Shown here: positions 56,401-64,000 of the stretch, one piece after another
Layout: the number at the start of each line of letters is the position of its first letter
How positions within the stretch are numbered: position 1 is the first letter of the stretch
Source of the DNA: Septoria linicola
Lineage: Eukaryota; Ascomycota; Dothideomycetes; Mycosphaerellales; Mycosphaerellaceae
Direction of reading: 5' to 3'
Assembly: GCA_024114885.1 (NCBI GenBank)
Contig: CP099422.1
Location: 1,116,001-1,180,000, forward strand
DNA: 64,000 nucleotides
Notes under the pieces: model-generated
Database searches by the model: none
Told to the model about the DNA's origin: nothing
Seen by the model: the letters and a program-made list of their open reading frames with translations, nothing else
Program-made: the position numbers and the translations under genes

Positions 56401-59400
56401 CGATTCGGTCTTGAACAGTCTCGTCGTCGTCTGCCTCTGGAGACATGGCGCTGTACTGCGTCGAATGTGACTTCTGACGCTTTGGTGTCGACGGCTCGTT
56501 GCCCTTCTTCCTCTCCTCAAGCACGTCAAGAATGAATTTGACTGCTCGGCGCGACATGTAGTAGACGAAACCCCGCCGCTGGCCATTCTGGTGGATATAG
56601 CGCAAGATGATGTTCCGCAGCGAGTTGTTCCACTTGATCTGTGCATTGTGCACGATGAAGCGGTTGTTGAAGTCGCTGGTGTAGTCCGCCAAAGGCGCTG
56701 CATCATGCTCGTCTGGCTCGTGTGATCGGGAATTCTCGTGTGCTTCGAAGAACTTTTCGCTCGTCTCTAGGTCAGGCACTGCAGACGGGTCTTCATCATT
56801 CAATCGTTGCAGCAGTTCACCAAGAATGTTTTGCAGGAATTGATGTTTTCCCTCGAGATGTTCAGTGTGGTTCTTCAGAGCATTGACTTTTGCCTGTAGT
56901 GCCTGCAAAGAATCCTTGTTGTGCGAGATTTCGCGAACAAGCTTAAGCTCTTGCTCGCCTACAGCTCTGGTGTTCTGTTCTTGCTTCTCCTTGATCAAGG
57001 TTAGACGTCGTTCTATGAGCTCAGCTTGCACGCGACGTGGATCGTTCTTCTGAGACATGACACAGTAGTGTGTTGGCTCATCGCCGAATGGGCTTGTACG
57101 TGAAGGATCTCCAGCGATTGTGCCATTGTGATCGGTCTGCCGGAAGTAGGTAAAGCGTGGGGCATACCCAAGTGGCAAGATCCTCGTCTCAGGATCTGCT
57201 TCGGCGGGCAAGATCCAGTCCAGCTCCACGAAGTCATCCATGTCTATCCAGGAAAAGTCGTTATCAGGTATGTCAAACTTTGACATGTCGACAAGTGGCA
57301 CCTGACCATGCAGTGAGGCCAACGTCTCGTCATTGGCCTTCTCGATATCTTCGGCGCTGGTCCCTTCTATGTTGGCAGACAAAGCTCGCAAGTCGGCAGA
57401 AATGAAGTCGAGTTGTGCCTGGTTGATGCGCATGCCACTCGTTGTCTTGGCACGAGCGCCCTCCTTGCCCTTCAGATCGAAATGTTCACGCCGTTGATGC
57501 ACATCAAGCATGAAGCTATCGAGACGCATCTTGAGCCCAGTAGCGGACACTGAATGGGCTGCATAGTCCTCAGCTTCCTTGTGCTTGTACACATGACTGA
57601 TGTACAGTGGTGAGAGCAACAGATTATACTTGATAGTAGCCATGTGGCGACCAAACTTCTTGCTCTTCTTCTCAGTGATGCCCCAGAGCGGACCTTGCTT
57701 GATCGGCAGAGACATGACGCCCGAGAACATGGACCACCAGCTGTAGAAATGGCTAAAGAAGCGAGGCGTCAAATGGACGCTGTTGTAGTTGCTCGATGGC
57801 TTGAGGTTGTTGACAGACCAATCCCGGTCGTGTGGTGCAGACACGGCGATCGACATGTGAATGTGGTGACTTCTGAATCCTCGATATGCATCATACTCTG
57901 CGCCGTCCGAGCTATCCTTGGCGAAATCTGGATGCTTCAGAACAACATCGTAATGCGGCTTAAAGTCAAAAGTCCGCTTGCCATCTTCAATGTCGCGCTC
58001 GAACATCAGGCCGGCGAGCCACATTACCTTGCCAGAGAGCTTCATCACGACCTTCTTGAAGACGGCATTGTTCTTCGCAATGCTTGAACCAGACGAACTG
58101 CCATCGTCATTGTGCTCGACATCTTGCGAATGGCGAGCATAGTTATTGAAGTCCGGCACAGCAAGGATGTACTCCCCACTCTCGACGGTGAAGAATTTGC
58201 GAGGGTCATCGTGCTGTGCAATGTTCCAGTTGACATTGTCTCTCCATACCATGACGAGACCAGCACCTTGGCCAGTCACGATGTAAGGATCGCGAGAGCC
58301 TTTGATGACGAAATGTACATCACCATCACCTTTCCATGCAACGTTAATGCGCGAGTGGAAGGACAGGCGAATCTTGTCCCAGAAGCCAATTCTGTCTGAC
58401 GGGTCCACAGGAGGCTTGGTGAAGTTCTCGATGACTTGCATTGTATCTTGAATAGCAGGCTGGTACGAGGTAGACCAGGAGATCTTGGTAGGATTGCTTG
58501 TGTTGATCTGCATCTTGATGTCTGAGTACGTCTTGACTGCAGATATGGTCCGGCGGACATCTATAGCGAAGCCATCATTACCAGACTTCATCTTTTCGGG
58601 TGGCACGACCTGGACATTGACACTGCGCTGCGACTCGATATCGCGGAACTCTTCTGCGACCACGACGTCGGTTCGAATCGACATCGCGGGTAGACGAGCG
58701 GATTGTCCATTGGCCAATGTTGGAATGTGCAGCATTGGCAGAGGATAGTCGCGCAATTGCACCCTCGCCTCACTTACGGTAAGATGCAGATTCATCGGGA
58801 GCAGGAGACCATACTCCATGTTTCGAGGCATGCCTTTGCCTACGCTCTGCAGAAACTTCGGATACTCTTCGATCGGGAAGCTTGGCTTGTCGATAGTGAG
58901 GCCTAGATCCGTTAGGGCAACAACCATAAGACCAGGCCGTCGGCTCCAGGCAAGAATTGGCTCCCGCTGCTCCACATCATCAATGTCGTCTGATACGCCA
59001 AACAGTCTGCGGATCTCCTTGATTGCATGGCTTTGGAATGTGCGCACTCGATCGATACGAGTCTTCCACGATTGTGCGTTATACAAGTCCAGCTTTTCTC
59101 TTGCTTTGTCGATCGACACAGCAGCAGACTCACTGATGCCACATTTGCCCTCGGCATCGTAGCGAATGCTTCGGCCACGCTTGTGGCGTTGGCTACTCTG
59201 TGGACTCGACCGTTCTCCGTGTGTGCTTTGGCTGCGTTGCGTGGTGTTCTGCTGCCGATTTCGGGATCTCGACCTGGACGAGTGCCCAAGCTGCGCCGAT
59301 TGTGCGCGTAACCGGGACGAGCCCTTCTGTGCGCCTCGTGACACTCGCTTCGTCTTGAGCTCAAAGGCTTCCTCGCGGGCAATCCTCTGCTTCTGCTCCA

Positions 59401-62400
59401 AAAGACCTGCACGATAGATGGCACCCAGCTTCGATTCGAAGAGGCTGTCCTCGACATCGAACAAAAAGATCTGGCTGCGAACGGTGACGCGAGGGACATG
59501 TTTGGGACCTTCTGGCTCTTTTGTGAGAATGTATTCGTTGGTACCAGTCTTGAAATGATGCTGTAGTTGCTTGGAGGTCTTGACCACATTGGTGATGTTG
59601 TCGAAGATGGCGTGCACAGCAAGCGAATGCGGGATAGAGATCCTGATGGCTTCAGATGCGACATCAATAGACTTTTCACTCAGAGTATTCTTCCCCACCT
59701 TGCGTCTCACATCACGCAGATCAAGACGCAGCACTTTTATACTGACGACTCTACTCCAAGCAGCTTTGGTTGCCGGAGCCCGGACATACAGTCGTGCCAA
59801 TTTCGTGCGAAGAAAAGGCGTTGACCATCGATGGCGACCGGTTTCAAGGTAATAAATCTGTATCATCATTGGAGGATCAGCCGGCATCTTCGCCTTGATT
59901 TGGACGAGGTTCGACTTGAAGTCCACTGCCGTGATCTCGCGAGCTGCGATTTCCGCCAGTTGTGGGTCTGCAGCTGACAAGCCAGCGCTTTGTGCTCGAC
60001 TAAGTCCAGGTCGAGGTTCCTCATCTGGTTGACGATCTAGGAATGTTTTCTTGATAACCATGGCGGCAACACCTACAGCAAAGTGATTGTAGAGCGAATA
60101 CTGGAGCATGATGCTCTTAGCAAAGGAGTTGATGTGGAAAATCGGGCCATGCGCATCTGTGGACGTTGAGAAGGCTACCTCAAACCGCGGTAGAGACAGG
60201 AATGATTCTGGTTCCGACTCTTCGATGGAGTCAACGATAAGCCCTTCGAGGTTCTGGATGTGGAACGTAAGCCGCCGTCCATCGGCAAAGCTTAGATAGC
60301 GCTTTCGGTGGAAGTTGTGGTCGCCAGTTTTCGAAGGCTTGTCCTTGGTAGGTGTTCTGGTGACTGACTTTCGTCGATCTGAAGGGTCTGAAGTCCTCTG
60401 GTCATCGTCTCTCTGCGCCTTGTATTCTGTTGTCCATGCCTCCAACTGCAATCCAAACCCACGTGTATCCTTGGAAACCTGCTCATCAACACCAGCCAGC
60501 TCCAATCCGAATTCGGACCCTTCAAATTTGAATTGCTGAAGCCAGGTCGGCACTTTTCGCAGAAAGCTCGCCTGCGGCTTGCCTTGCAAGTGATTATTTG
60601 CCAGCATGTTCTTCCTGAACTGATTCACAATTTGCCGCACGCCCTCACAGATGTCTGGGCGAACAAGATAGATGGTGAAAGACTGAGCGCGTCCAGAAGC
60701 TATGACAGACACATCCGGAATGGCGTTCACGTCCACCTGTACCTCTACAAAATCGCTGTGGAGCAGATCGTGCCGGTCTCCGGCAGAACTTTGGTAGTAC
60801 AGTTTGTGCCGTGAATGTCGATAATAGGAGTTCAAGCTGTAATGAAGTCGGCCATCCGTGGCATGAGAAGACTCGCACTCCCACGCTATAGATGAGACTG
60901 ACGAGATGAGGAGGTCAAAGTCGCCATCCTCCGCGTTCTTGGTGTCCATAGGCGGTAGCGATATACGAACTACAGGCTCTTGGATCGAGAACTTGACGTG
61001 TGATTTGGGCAACAGCTGCGAGATCAAGTGATGAGGAGCTGTAGCTGGTTGGCTCTCATGTCGTCGACTGGAGCGCTGCTTCAACATTTCGCGCACCAAA
61101 GGCAAATGCTTCGGATCCAGGTCCACAGACGGCGAGGTGCACACAAAGTTAGCATACAGCATATTCGTGTTGCGATCAGCCGGGCCATCTTCTTTCGAAG
61201 CCTGAATTGTCCGAGATGGCAGTGTCGTCTTCACAGTCGCAGTGACCATTGGAACATACAACATGCGCTCCGGATGCTCGTGACCATCATCGATACCTGC
61301 CGCGATAGCAATTCCGGTGAGAAGGCCTTGATGCGCCACGTCCTTGGGAGAAAAGTACATCCTATGTGCCGGACTCTTCGGATCCAGTCGCAAAATATCG
61401 AGGCCGAGTTCTTTCATGGCGAAATTGAAGTAGACATTTCTGTCACCATGTGCCTTGATAGCAAGTTTCTTAGACAAACCAACGAAGCCGACGGCGAATT
61501 GGACTTCCTGAATGCCACGAAGCACGGAAGCAATGAATTCTCGTGAATCGGAAACTGCTCTGACAATCGATTCATCATGACTCCCGGGGTCGTCAAGTTC
61601 ACCAGCAACAGCTGCGAGCTGTTCACTCGACACACTCCCGCTTCGCTGAGGCTGAGCATATCTGCCTCGAATCAAGTCGGCCAGACGCTTCGCGTGCTCC
61701 ATGTCATCATACGGCACGTTCACTCGACCCAGCTTCAGCGCGATGGAAGCGTCGCGTAGGCCTTCCCGCTCCCGATGCAGCATGCCGTGGATGTTGAGCG
61801 TGCAGTAGTCGAGCACTTCTGTAGACTCCCTTCCCTCGGGTGTGAACAAGACGCTCCTGATCAGCGACTTCCATTCTGCTGGGCACTGCGTCTCTGGCCT
61901 GTGCTTGTGATGCTGGAACAATCTGCTCCGGTCGACCGTCTGCGATCTGGTGTCGACGGAAAGTGTCAAACGTTCCATGCGGACTGATCCCACACCCACC
62001 ACATTCAGCGTCACAGCTGTGGCGATCAAGTCCAGCAACCTCAGCCAGCCAATCTGCCTGTGCAGCCGCTTGATCTTCTCTTTGACCTCTGTCAATTGCC
62101 GCCACAGCTTTCCATGGCCATGCGCATGCGCATCTTCCTGATCGGCAGGCGTCCGCGGCCTCTCTTTCGTGGCTTGCTTCTCTGCTCCATTCTGCCTCCG
62201 CGCTTCATCCCACGCTCGCAGGTCCACCGTCACCGCCAGCTCCGTCACCACGAGACTGCACCATGTTGGCAGCGCAAACGTCGGACGATGCACAGAGAGG
62301 CCGATGCCGCGAATATTGATCTTGAGCCCAGGTCGAGGGGAGAATGCGATGCGGCGAAAGCCCGAGTAGCCTACACGTTGGACAGAGACTCCGGTGACAA

Positions 62401-62485
62401 TGCGCAAGATGGCAAAGATGACAAAGGTGAACAGGTAGCCGACGACGACCAGGCCGAGGAGGAAGGACAAGGTAGGCACGGGCAT
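53486..62485 (-). CDS. FMP27: Fmp27/BLTP2-family bridge-like lipid transfer protein
   Basis: A 2,999-residue, single-exon protein expected to form a long hydrophobic groove that moves bulk lipid between the ER and another membrane (RBG/bridge-like family, with Hobbit, SABRE and yeast Fmp27). The N-terminal membrane anchor is residues 7-30 (SFLLGLVVVGYLFTFVIFAIL). The family marker domains can be read: IGFWDKIRLSFHSRINVAW (GFWDK, about residue 1363) and GTFWPPWVPMEI (WPPW, about residue 2160). Around residues 1820-1895 is a coiled coil (RLTLIKEKQEQ, ISHNKDSLQALQ). A long basic Ser/Lys-rich stretch lies at about 1040-1120, and the C-terminal 200 residues are Asn/His/Ser-rich with low complexity. 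The frame has no stop over 9 kb. Start ATG 62485 precedes the anchor directly. Confidence 0.95.
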   Translation of the reverse strand: MPVPTLSFLLGLVVVGYLFTFVIFAILRIVTGVSVQRVGYSGFRRIAFSPRPGLKINIRGIGLSVHRPTFALPTWCSLVVTELAVTVDLRAWDEARRQNGAEKQATKERPRTPADQEDAHAHGHGKLWRQLTEVKEKIKRLHRQIGWLRLLDLIATAVTLNVVGVGSVRMERLTLSVDTRSQTVDRSRLFQHHKHRPETQCPAEWKSLIRSVLFTPEGRESTEVLDYCTLNIHGMLHREREGLRDASIALKLGRVNVPYDDMEHAKRLADLIRGRYAQPQRSGSVSSEQLAAVAGELDDPGSHDESIVRAVSDSREFIASVLRGIQEVQFAVGFVGLSKKLAIKAHGDRNVYFNFAMKELGLDILRLDPKSPAHRMYFSPKDVAHQGLLTGIAIAAGIDDGHEHPERMLYVPMVTATVKTTLPSRTIQASKEDGPADRNTNMLYANFVCTSPSVDLDPKHLPLVREMLKQRSSRRHESQPATAPHHLISQLLPKSHVKFSIQEPVVRISLPPMDTKNAEDGDFDLLISSVSSIAWECESSHATDGRLHYSLNSYYRHSRHKLYYQSSAGDRHDLLHSDFVEVQVDVNAIPDVSVIASGRAQSFTIYLVRPDICEGVRQIVNQFRKNMLANNHLQGKPQASFLRKVPTWLQQFKFEGSEFGLELAGVDEQVSKDTRGFGLQLEAWTTEYKAQRDDDQRTSDPSDRRKSVTRTPTKDKPSKTGDHNFHRKRYLSFADGRRLTFHIQNLEGLIVDSIEESEPESFLSLPRFEVAFSTSTDAHGPIFHINSFAKSIMLQYSLYNHFAVGVAAMVIKKTFLDRQPDEEPRPGLSRAQSAGLSAADPQLAEIAAREITAVDFKSNLVQIKAKMPADPPMMIQIYYLETGRHRWSTPFLRTKLARLYVRAPATKAAWSRVVSIKVLRLDLRDVRRKVGKNTLSEKSIDVASEAIRISIPHSLAVHAIFDNITNVVKTSKQLQHHFKTGTNEYILTKEPEGPKHVPRVTVRSQIFLFDVEDSLFESKLGAIYRAGLLEQKQRIAREEAFELKTKRVSRGAQKGSSRLRAQSAQLGHSSRSRSRNRQQNTTQRSQSTHGERSSPQSSQRHKRGRSIRYDAEGKCGISESAAVSIDKAREKLDLYNAQSWKTRIDRVRTFQSHAIKEIRRLFGVSDDIDDVEQREPILAWSRRPGLMVVALTDLGLTIDKPSFPIEEYPKFLQSVGKGMPRNMEYGLLLPMNLHLTVSEARVQLRDYPLPMLHIPTLANGQSARLPAMSIRTDVVVAEEFRDIESQRSVNVQVVPPEKMKSGNDGFAIDVRRTISAVKTYSDIKMQINTSNPTKISWSTSYQPAIQDTMQVIENFTKPPVDPSDRIGFWDKIRLSFHSRINVAWKGDGDVHFVIKGSRDPYIVTGQGAGLVMVWRDNVNWNIAQHDDPRKFFTVESGEYILAVPDFNNYARHSQDVEHNDDGSSSGSSIAKNNAVFKKVVMKLSGKVMWLAGLMFERDIEDGKRTFDFKPHYDVVLKHPDFAKDSSDGAEYDAYRGFRSHHIHMSIAVSAPHDRDWSVNNLKPSSNYNSVHLTPRFFSHFYSWWSMFSGVMSLPIKQGPLWGITEKKSKKFGRHMATIKYNLLLSPLYISHVYKHKEAEDYAAHSVSATGLKMRLDSFMLDVHQRREHFDLKGKEGARAKTTSGMRINQAQLDFISADLRALSANIEGTSAEDIEKANDETLASLHGQVPLVDMSKFDIPDNDFSWIDMDDFVELDWILPAEADPETRILPLGYAPRFTYFRQTDHNGTIAGDPSRTSPFGDEPTHYCVMSQKNDPRRVQAELIERRLTLIKEKQEQNTRAVGEQELKLVREISHNKDSLQALQAKVNALKNHTEHLEGKHQFLQNILGELLQRLNDEDPSAVPDLETSEKFFEAHENSRSHEPDEHDAAPLADYTSDFNNRFIVHNAQIKWNNSLRNIILRYIHQNGQRRGFVYYMSRRAVKFILDVLEERKKGNEPSTPKRQKSHSTQYSAMSPEADDDETVQDRIDELLRDGRSFVDADEPDNLERWETGGNGGPTDDIAVEFAPLNTYHFRLIAPQVQLQSEKNPKSAVLVTAKGMQLKVVQIMEKDKIDDDVSGLVQRRFNAAADSVQMFVTSTKTFSTEYVHFYSANRYGVKAGTFWPPWVPMEIMFEFQTNPYGFNRVVHRTSASLRYDKYNQLRLKYNDDISGGEPMNAESAEEAESRMDHVWLEFPHFRAICDSAQYFAMYVIAMDLLLYNEPLEKTRSERLEKIMLASDFSDLTGAPEMVGMLQDRIRQLEEIKMHFQVNERFLDRQGWKDRIKLDQDLASCEDELFFMMKAITTSQQHVEERREPDNSGGYMHLHIAAREIAWHLIREKGESLIELQLQDATFDRTDNYDGSNYNSMEITRINGYNLLKDAIYPEIISPFTDEHKGGRKLRNGKMLSVHWLMLEAIAGIPVVDYFEVDLVPLRLQIERDVAKKIFEYIFPGVGGSAFDGGFSPFMVKNMLPTQEEENEDADKQDSQSVLGIEQSEPIELRGDPNGPGSLDARLRPTLTLAKQKKNRPESKGLGISNPSNNHGLHGFAMFQHSDKSSRNVSGTRTPASRQALSQTNLVPARSPSQRSLSTMHSTADSDDRDSKYDKSKRLAVAYRQANDDKKKKDKDKDKERPSDDLTQMMSRASNYMTLAYVKIPSMVLCLSYKGQGKRNIEDVHDLVFKMPTLEYRNKTWSNLDLAMQLKRDVVRALISHAGAIVGNKFSHHKPNKQMTSKLRELANRSTFMSPNSSQLAWVGGQGGNSMPGPADWTTITNNSSETSSFVLESGETSGRPSTAATRPHTSSSAAAASSQLRRSLSYTSSPEDSRSDIGLRFSEDGGPPPSLANGHQQQYHHHNGYNNNNNHSTPSPRQNASGQQRLSPNSNNNGDESRNRAASITRHLTGFSDRLRQRQSQQVTTNGSGAGGGGQSNGADSNEDAEESKRKSKLLLGPQKLLGRLRD

Positions 62486-63170
62486 GATGGCTCCATCAGC
62501 ACGCCGGCCTGTCGTCGCGCTCTAACTACTCCCGCAACCACCGCTCCAACCTTCATGCTCGAGTGCCGGTCGTGCAATCGCGGCGCATCATGTTCGTGGC
62601 TCAAGGTCTCGTGTCGTGTGCTCGGTGATATGCGGTCGAGTATACACGTGCTGTCGGTCTGCGCTGTCACTCCTGTCAAAGGAGAGAGTGCGTGCAGCGG
62701 CAGGAAAGCTAGAACTAACTTACACACGACGTATCAACCACCATCTACATCACTAGGTTAAGCGCGTGCATACACGGCTGCATCCACCATCCACGGCGAG
62801 ATGATGCACTGTCGGCGGATGCCCTGCTCCATGTGCCGACTCTAACTAGTGATAAAACCTTCTTGCGATGCACATTTTGGACGGCATTTCTCATCTTCTG
62901 CGGACACTGTAGCAATCGCCCTATGTACCGAAGCTTATAGCAGGCACGCGGTTGCTGAGATCTGAGACCATGTCCAAAGGCTTGAAACAATCTTCGATCA
63001 AACAAGATCGTGGCACGTGTGTGCCTGTGCTTCAGCTAAGTTAGATGGGAAGCTCCGGAACCTGGCCCGGATAGCGACTGCCGAATGTGGTGGAGGAACA
63101 TATACTTGACTCGTGCGTCAACATCGACTGCCCTCAGTCTAGTCATAACTCATAATCTATACTCATGCCC
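62486..63170. other. intergenic: Fmp27 promoter and GH31 3' side
   Basis: 685 bp between two minus-strand genes. No gene or repeat seen. Confidence 0.4.
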
Positions 63171-64000
63171 TTATATCCGCACAACCAACTCGCCATCCAG
63201 CGGTTCGTCAACATATGCAGTCGTCACCCCCTTCACACTGTCCCTTGACCACTGCTGCCCCTCACACGTCTTCTCCTCCCCATGACCCTTCTTATACGAA
63301 GGAGGAGCAGAGCCACCACTACCGCCACCGAGCACAATCACGGACGCGATGTGCGCATCAGTCGTATAGCCAAACGTTCCTCCCACCACCAGCTCGCCGT
63401 TCGCGTACTCAAATGTGATCTCCGAAGTCGCAGCTTGCACGAGACTATCTCCGTCATCGAGGTACAAAGATCCGCTCGCTTTGCCATCTCGACCCGGCGC
63501 AACGATGATCTCAAAGGGAGATTTGCGTGTCTCGGTAGTAGTGTAGCCTGCTTTATTGCGGACAGGTAGAATGCTGCCACCCTTGACGTGGATGGGGATC
63601 TCGGTGAATGCGATGTCGGTGAGATTGACCTCTTTCCCTTCACCCTCGACAACTTCCCACGTACCCCAGTTGTAGAAGCGGTCGTTGGGGAGGTAGATGG
63701 TGACGCTGGTGGAGTTCTCCTCGGTGACGGGAGAGATGAGGAGAGAGTCGCCGTAGAAGAACTGGAGTTGAGTACCGAATGTGTTGGTGTCCTCCGGGTA
63801 GAGGAACCAAAGTGGGTTGAGCACGGGCGTGCCGTCGACGGACTGCTTGTGAAAGCCTGTGTAGATGTAGTCGAGGAGACGGTATCTAATGTCGAGAGCG
63901 TTGCGAGCTGCTTCAGCGACAGTATCCCACAAGTAGAACTCCTGAGGGATCGATGTATCGCCATTGTGGTTGCGCATGAAGGTGTAGAATGCTCCGAGGC
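63171..64000 (-). CDS. GH31 alpha-glucosidase, C-terminal part; 5' end outside the window
   Basis: The last 276 residues of a family-31 glycosidase that hydrolyses terminal alpha-glucosides; the frame is open to the right edge. Landmarks: LGAFYTFMRNHN (the conserved end of the catalytic barrel, with the YPFFRNHN-type motif), SIPQEFYLWDTVAEAARNALDIRYRLLDYIYTGF, LNPLWFLYPEDTNTF, and the beta-sandwich DSLLISPV..ENSTSVTIYLP, ending in GSILPVRNKA and LYLDDGDSL. The catalytic nucleophile and acid lie upstream, beyond the window. The end carries a Gly/Ser-rich linker (GGGSGGSAPPS). Secretion cannot be judged from here. Confidence 0.9.
   Translation of the reverse strand, partial: LGAFYTFMRNHNGDTSIPQEFYLWDTVAEAARNALDIRYRLLDYIYTGFHKQSVDGTPVLNPLWFLYPEDTNTFGTQLQFFYGDSLLISPVTEENSTSVTIYLPNDRFYNWGTWEVVEGEGKEVNLTDIAFTEIPIHVKGGSILPVRNKAGYTTTETRKSPFEIIVAPGRDGKASGSLYLDDGDSLVQAATSEITFEYANGELVVGGTFGYTTDAHIASVIVLGGGSGGSAPPSYKKGHGEEKTCEGQQWSRDSVKGVTTAYVDEPLDGELVVRI

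Noticed and set aside
53486..62485. Many long antisense and alternative-frame ORFs inside the Fmp27 gene (for example 62060-62761 plus)
   Set aside because: They lie entirely inside a conserved 9-kb coding frame and have no recognisable domains.
1..64000. tRNA and rRNA genes
   Set aside because: Reading the intergenic gaps by eye on both strands I found no B-box/T-loop pattern with a matching acceptor stem; a tRNAscan-SE run would settle this.

Overview
The window is nuclear DNA of a filamentous ascomycete, most likely a Dothideomycete of the Mycosphaerellaceae/Teratosphaeriaceae type (inference from protein character). The evidence is short introns of about 50-140 bp with GT..CTAAC/CTGAC..AG signals, fungal-only families (Zn2Cys6 regulators, Rrn5-like, RRG7-like, Fmp27) and one AT-rich block showing repeat-induced point mutation (RIP). 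Where an exon junction is given, it was chosen because the reading frame and the protein family continue across it. No transcript was available.

Layout: (1) 1-11.5 kb: a partial alpha/beta hydrolase, a Thr-rich secreted protein, a six-exon aldo-keto reductase, a small Ser/Thr-rich ORF and the GPI-inositol deacylase BST1/PGAP1. (2) 11.5-17.4 kb: an IRC3-like mitochondrial DEAH helicase and an Rrn5-like RNA polymerase I factor, transcribed divergently. The gap between them is almost filled by a 571-bp repeat (copy A). (3) 17.46-24.5 kb: a gene-free island. A third, longer copy of that repeat (copy C) is split by a 6.3-kb Ty1/Copia retrotransposon on the minus strand, with 278-bp LTRs, a TATTA target-site duplication and a coding region destroyed by RIP. 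(4) 24.8-34.2 kb: a secreted S33-type peptidase, a secreted lysozyme-like protein, a four-helix membrane protein, and a Zn2Cys6 regulator facing a sugar/quinate-type MFS transporter. (5) 35-43 kb: a PMC1-type Ca2+-ATPase, a Zn2Cys6 regulator lacking most of its middle-homology region, a conserved fungal protein of unknown function, and repeat copy B. (6) 44-53 kb: a PQ-loop membrane protein, an AKR7-type reductase, a broken zinc alcohol dehydrogenase, a class V PLP enzyme, an RRG7-like mitochondrial protein, Mediator subunit 21 and an orphan protein. (7) 53.5-64 kb: a 2,999-residue Fmp27/BLTP2 bridge-like lipid-transfer protein and the 3' end of a GH31 alpha-glucosidase that runs off the window.

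Most genes are housekeeping: GPI-anchor remodelling, mitochondrial DNA maintenance, rDNA transcription, calcium export, Mediator and lipid transport. Accessory character is concentrated around the three repeat copies. There I see truncated or broken genes, secreted hydrolases and a regulator-transporter pair. The most unusual item is the repeat family itself: no terminal inverted repeats or TG..CA ends that I can see, promoter-like motifs inside it, and one copy occupying a shared promoter.
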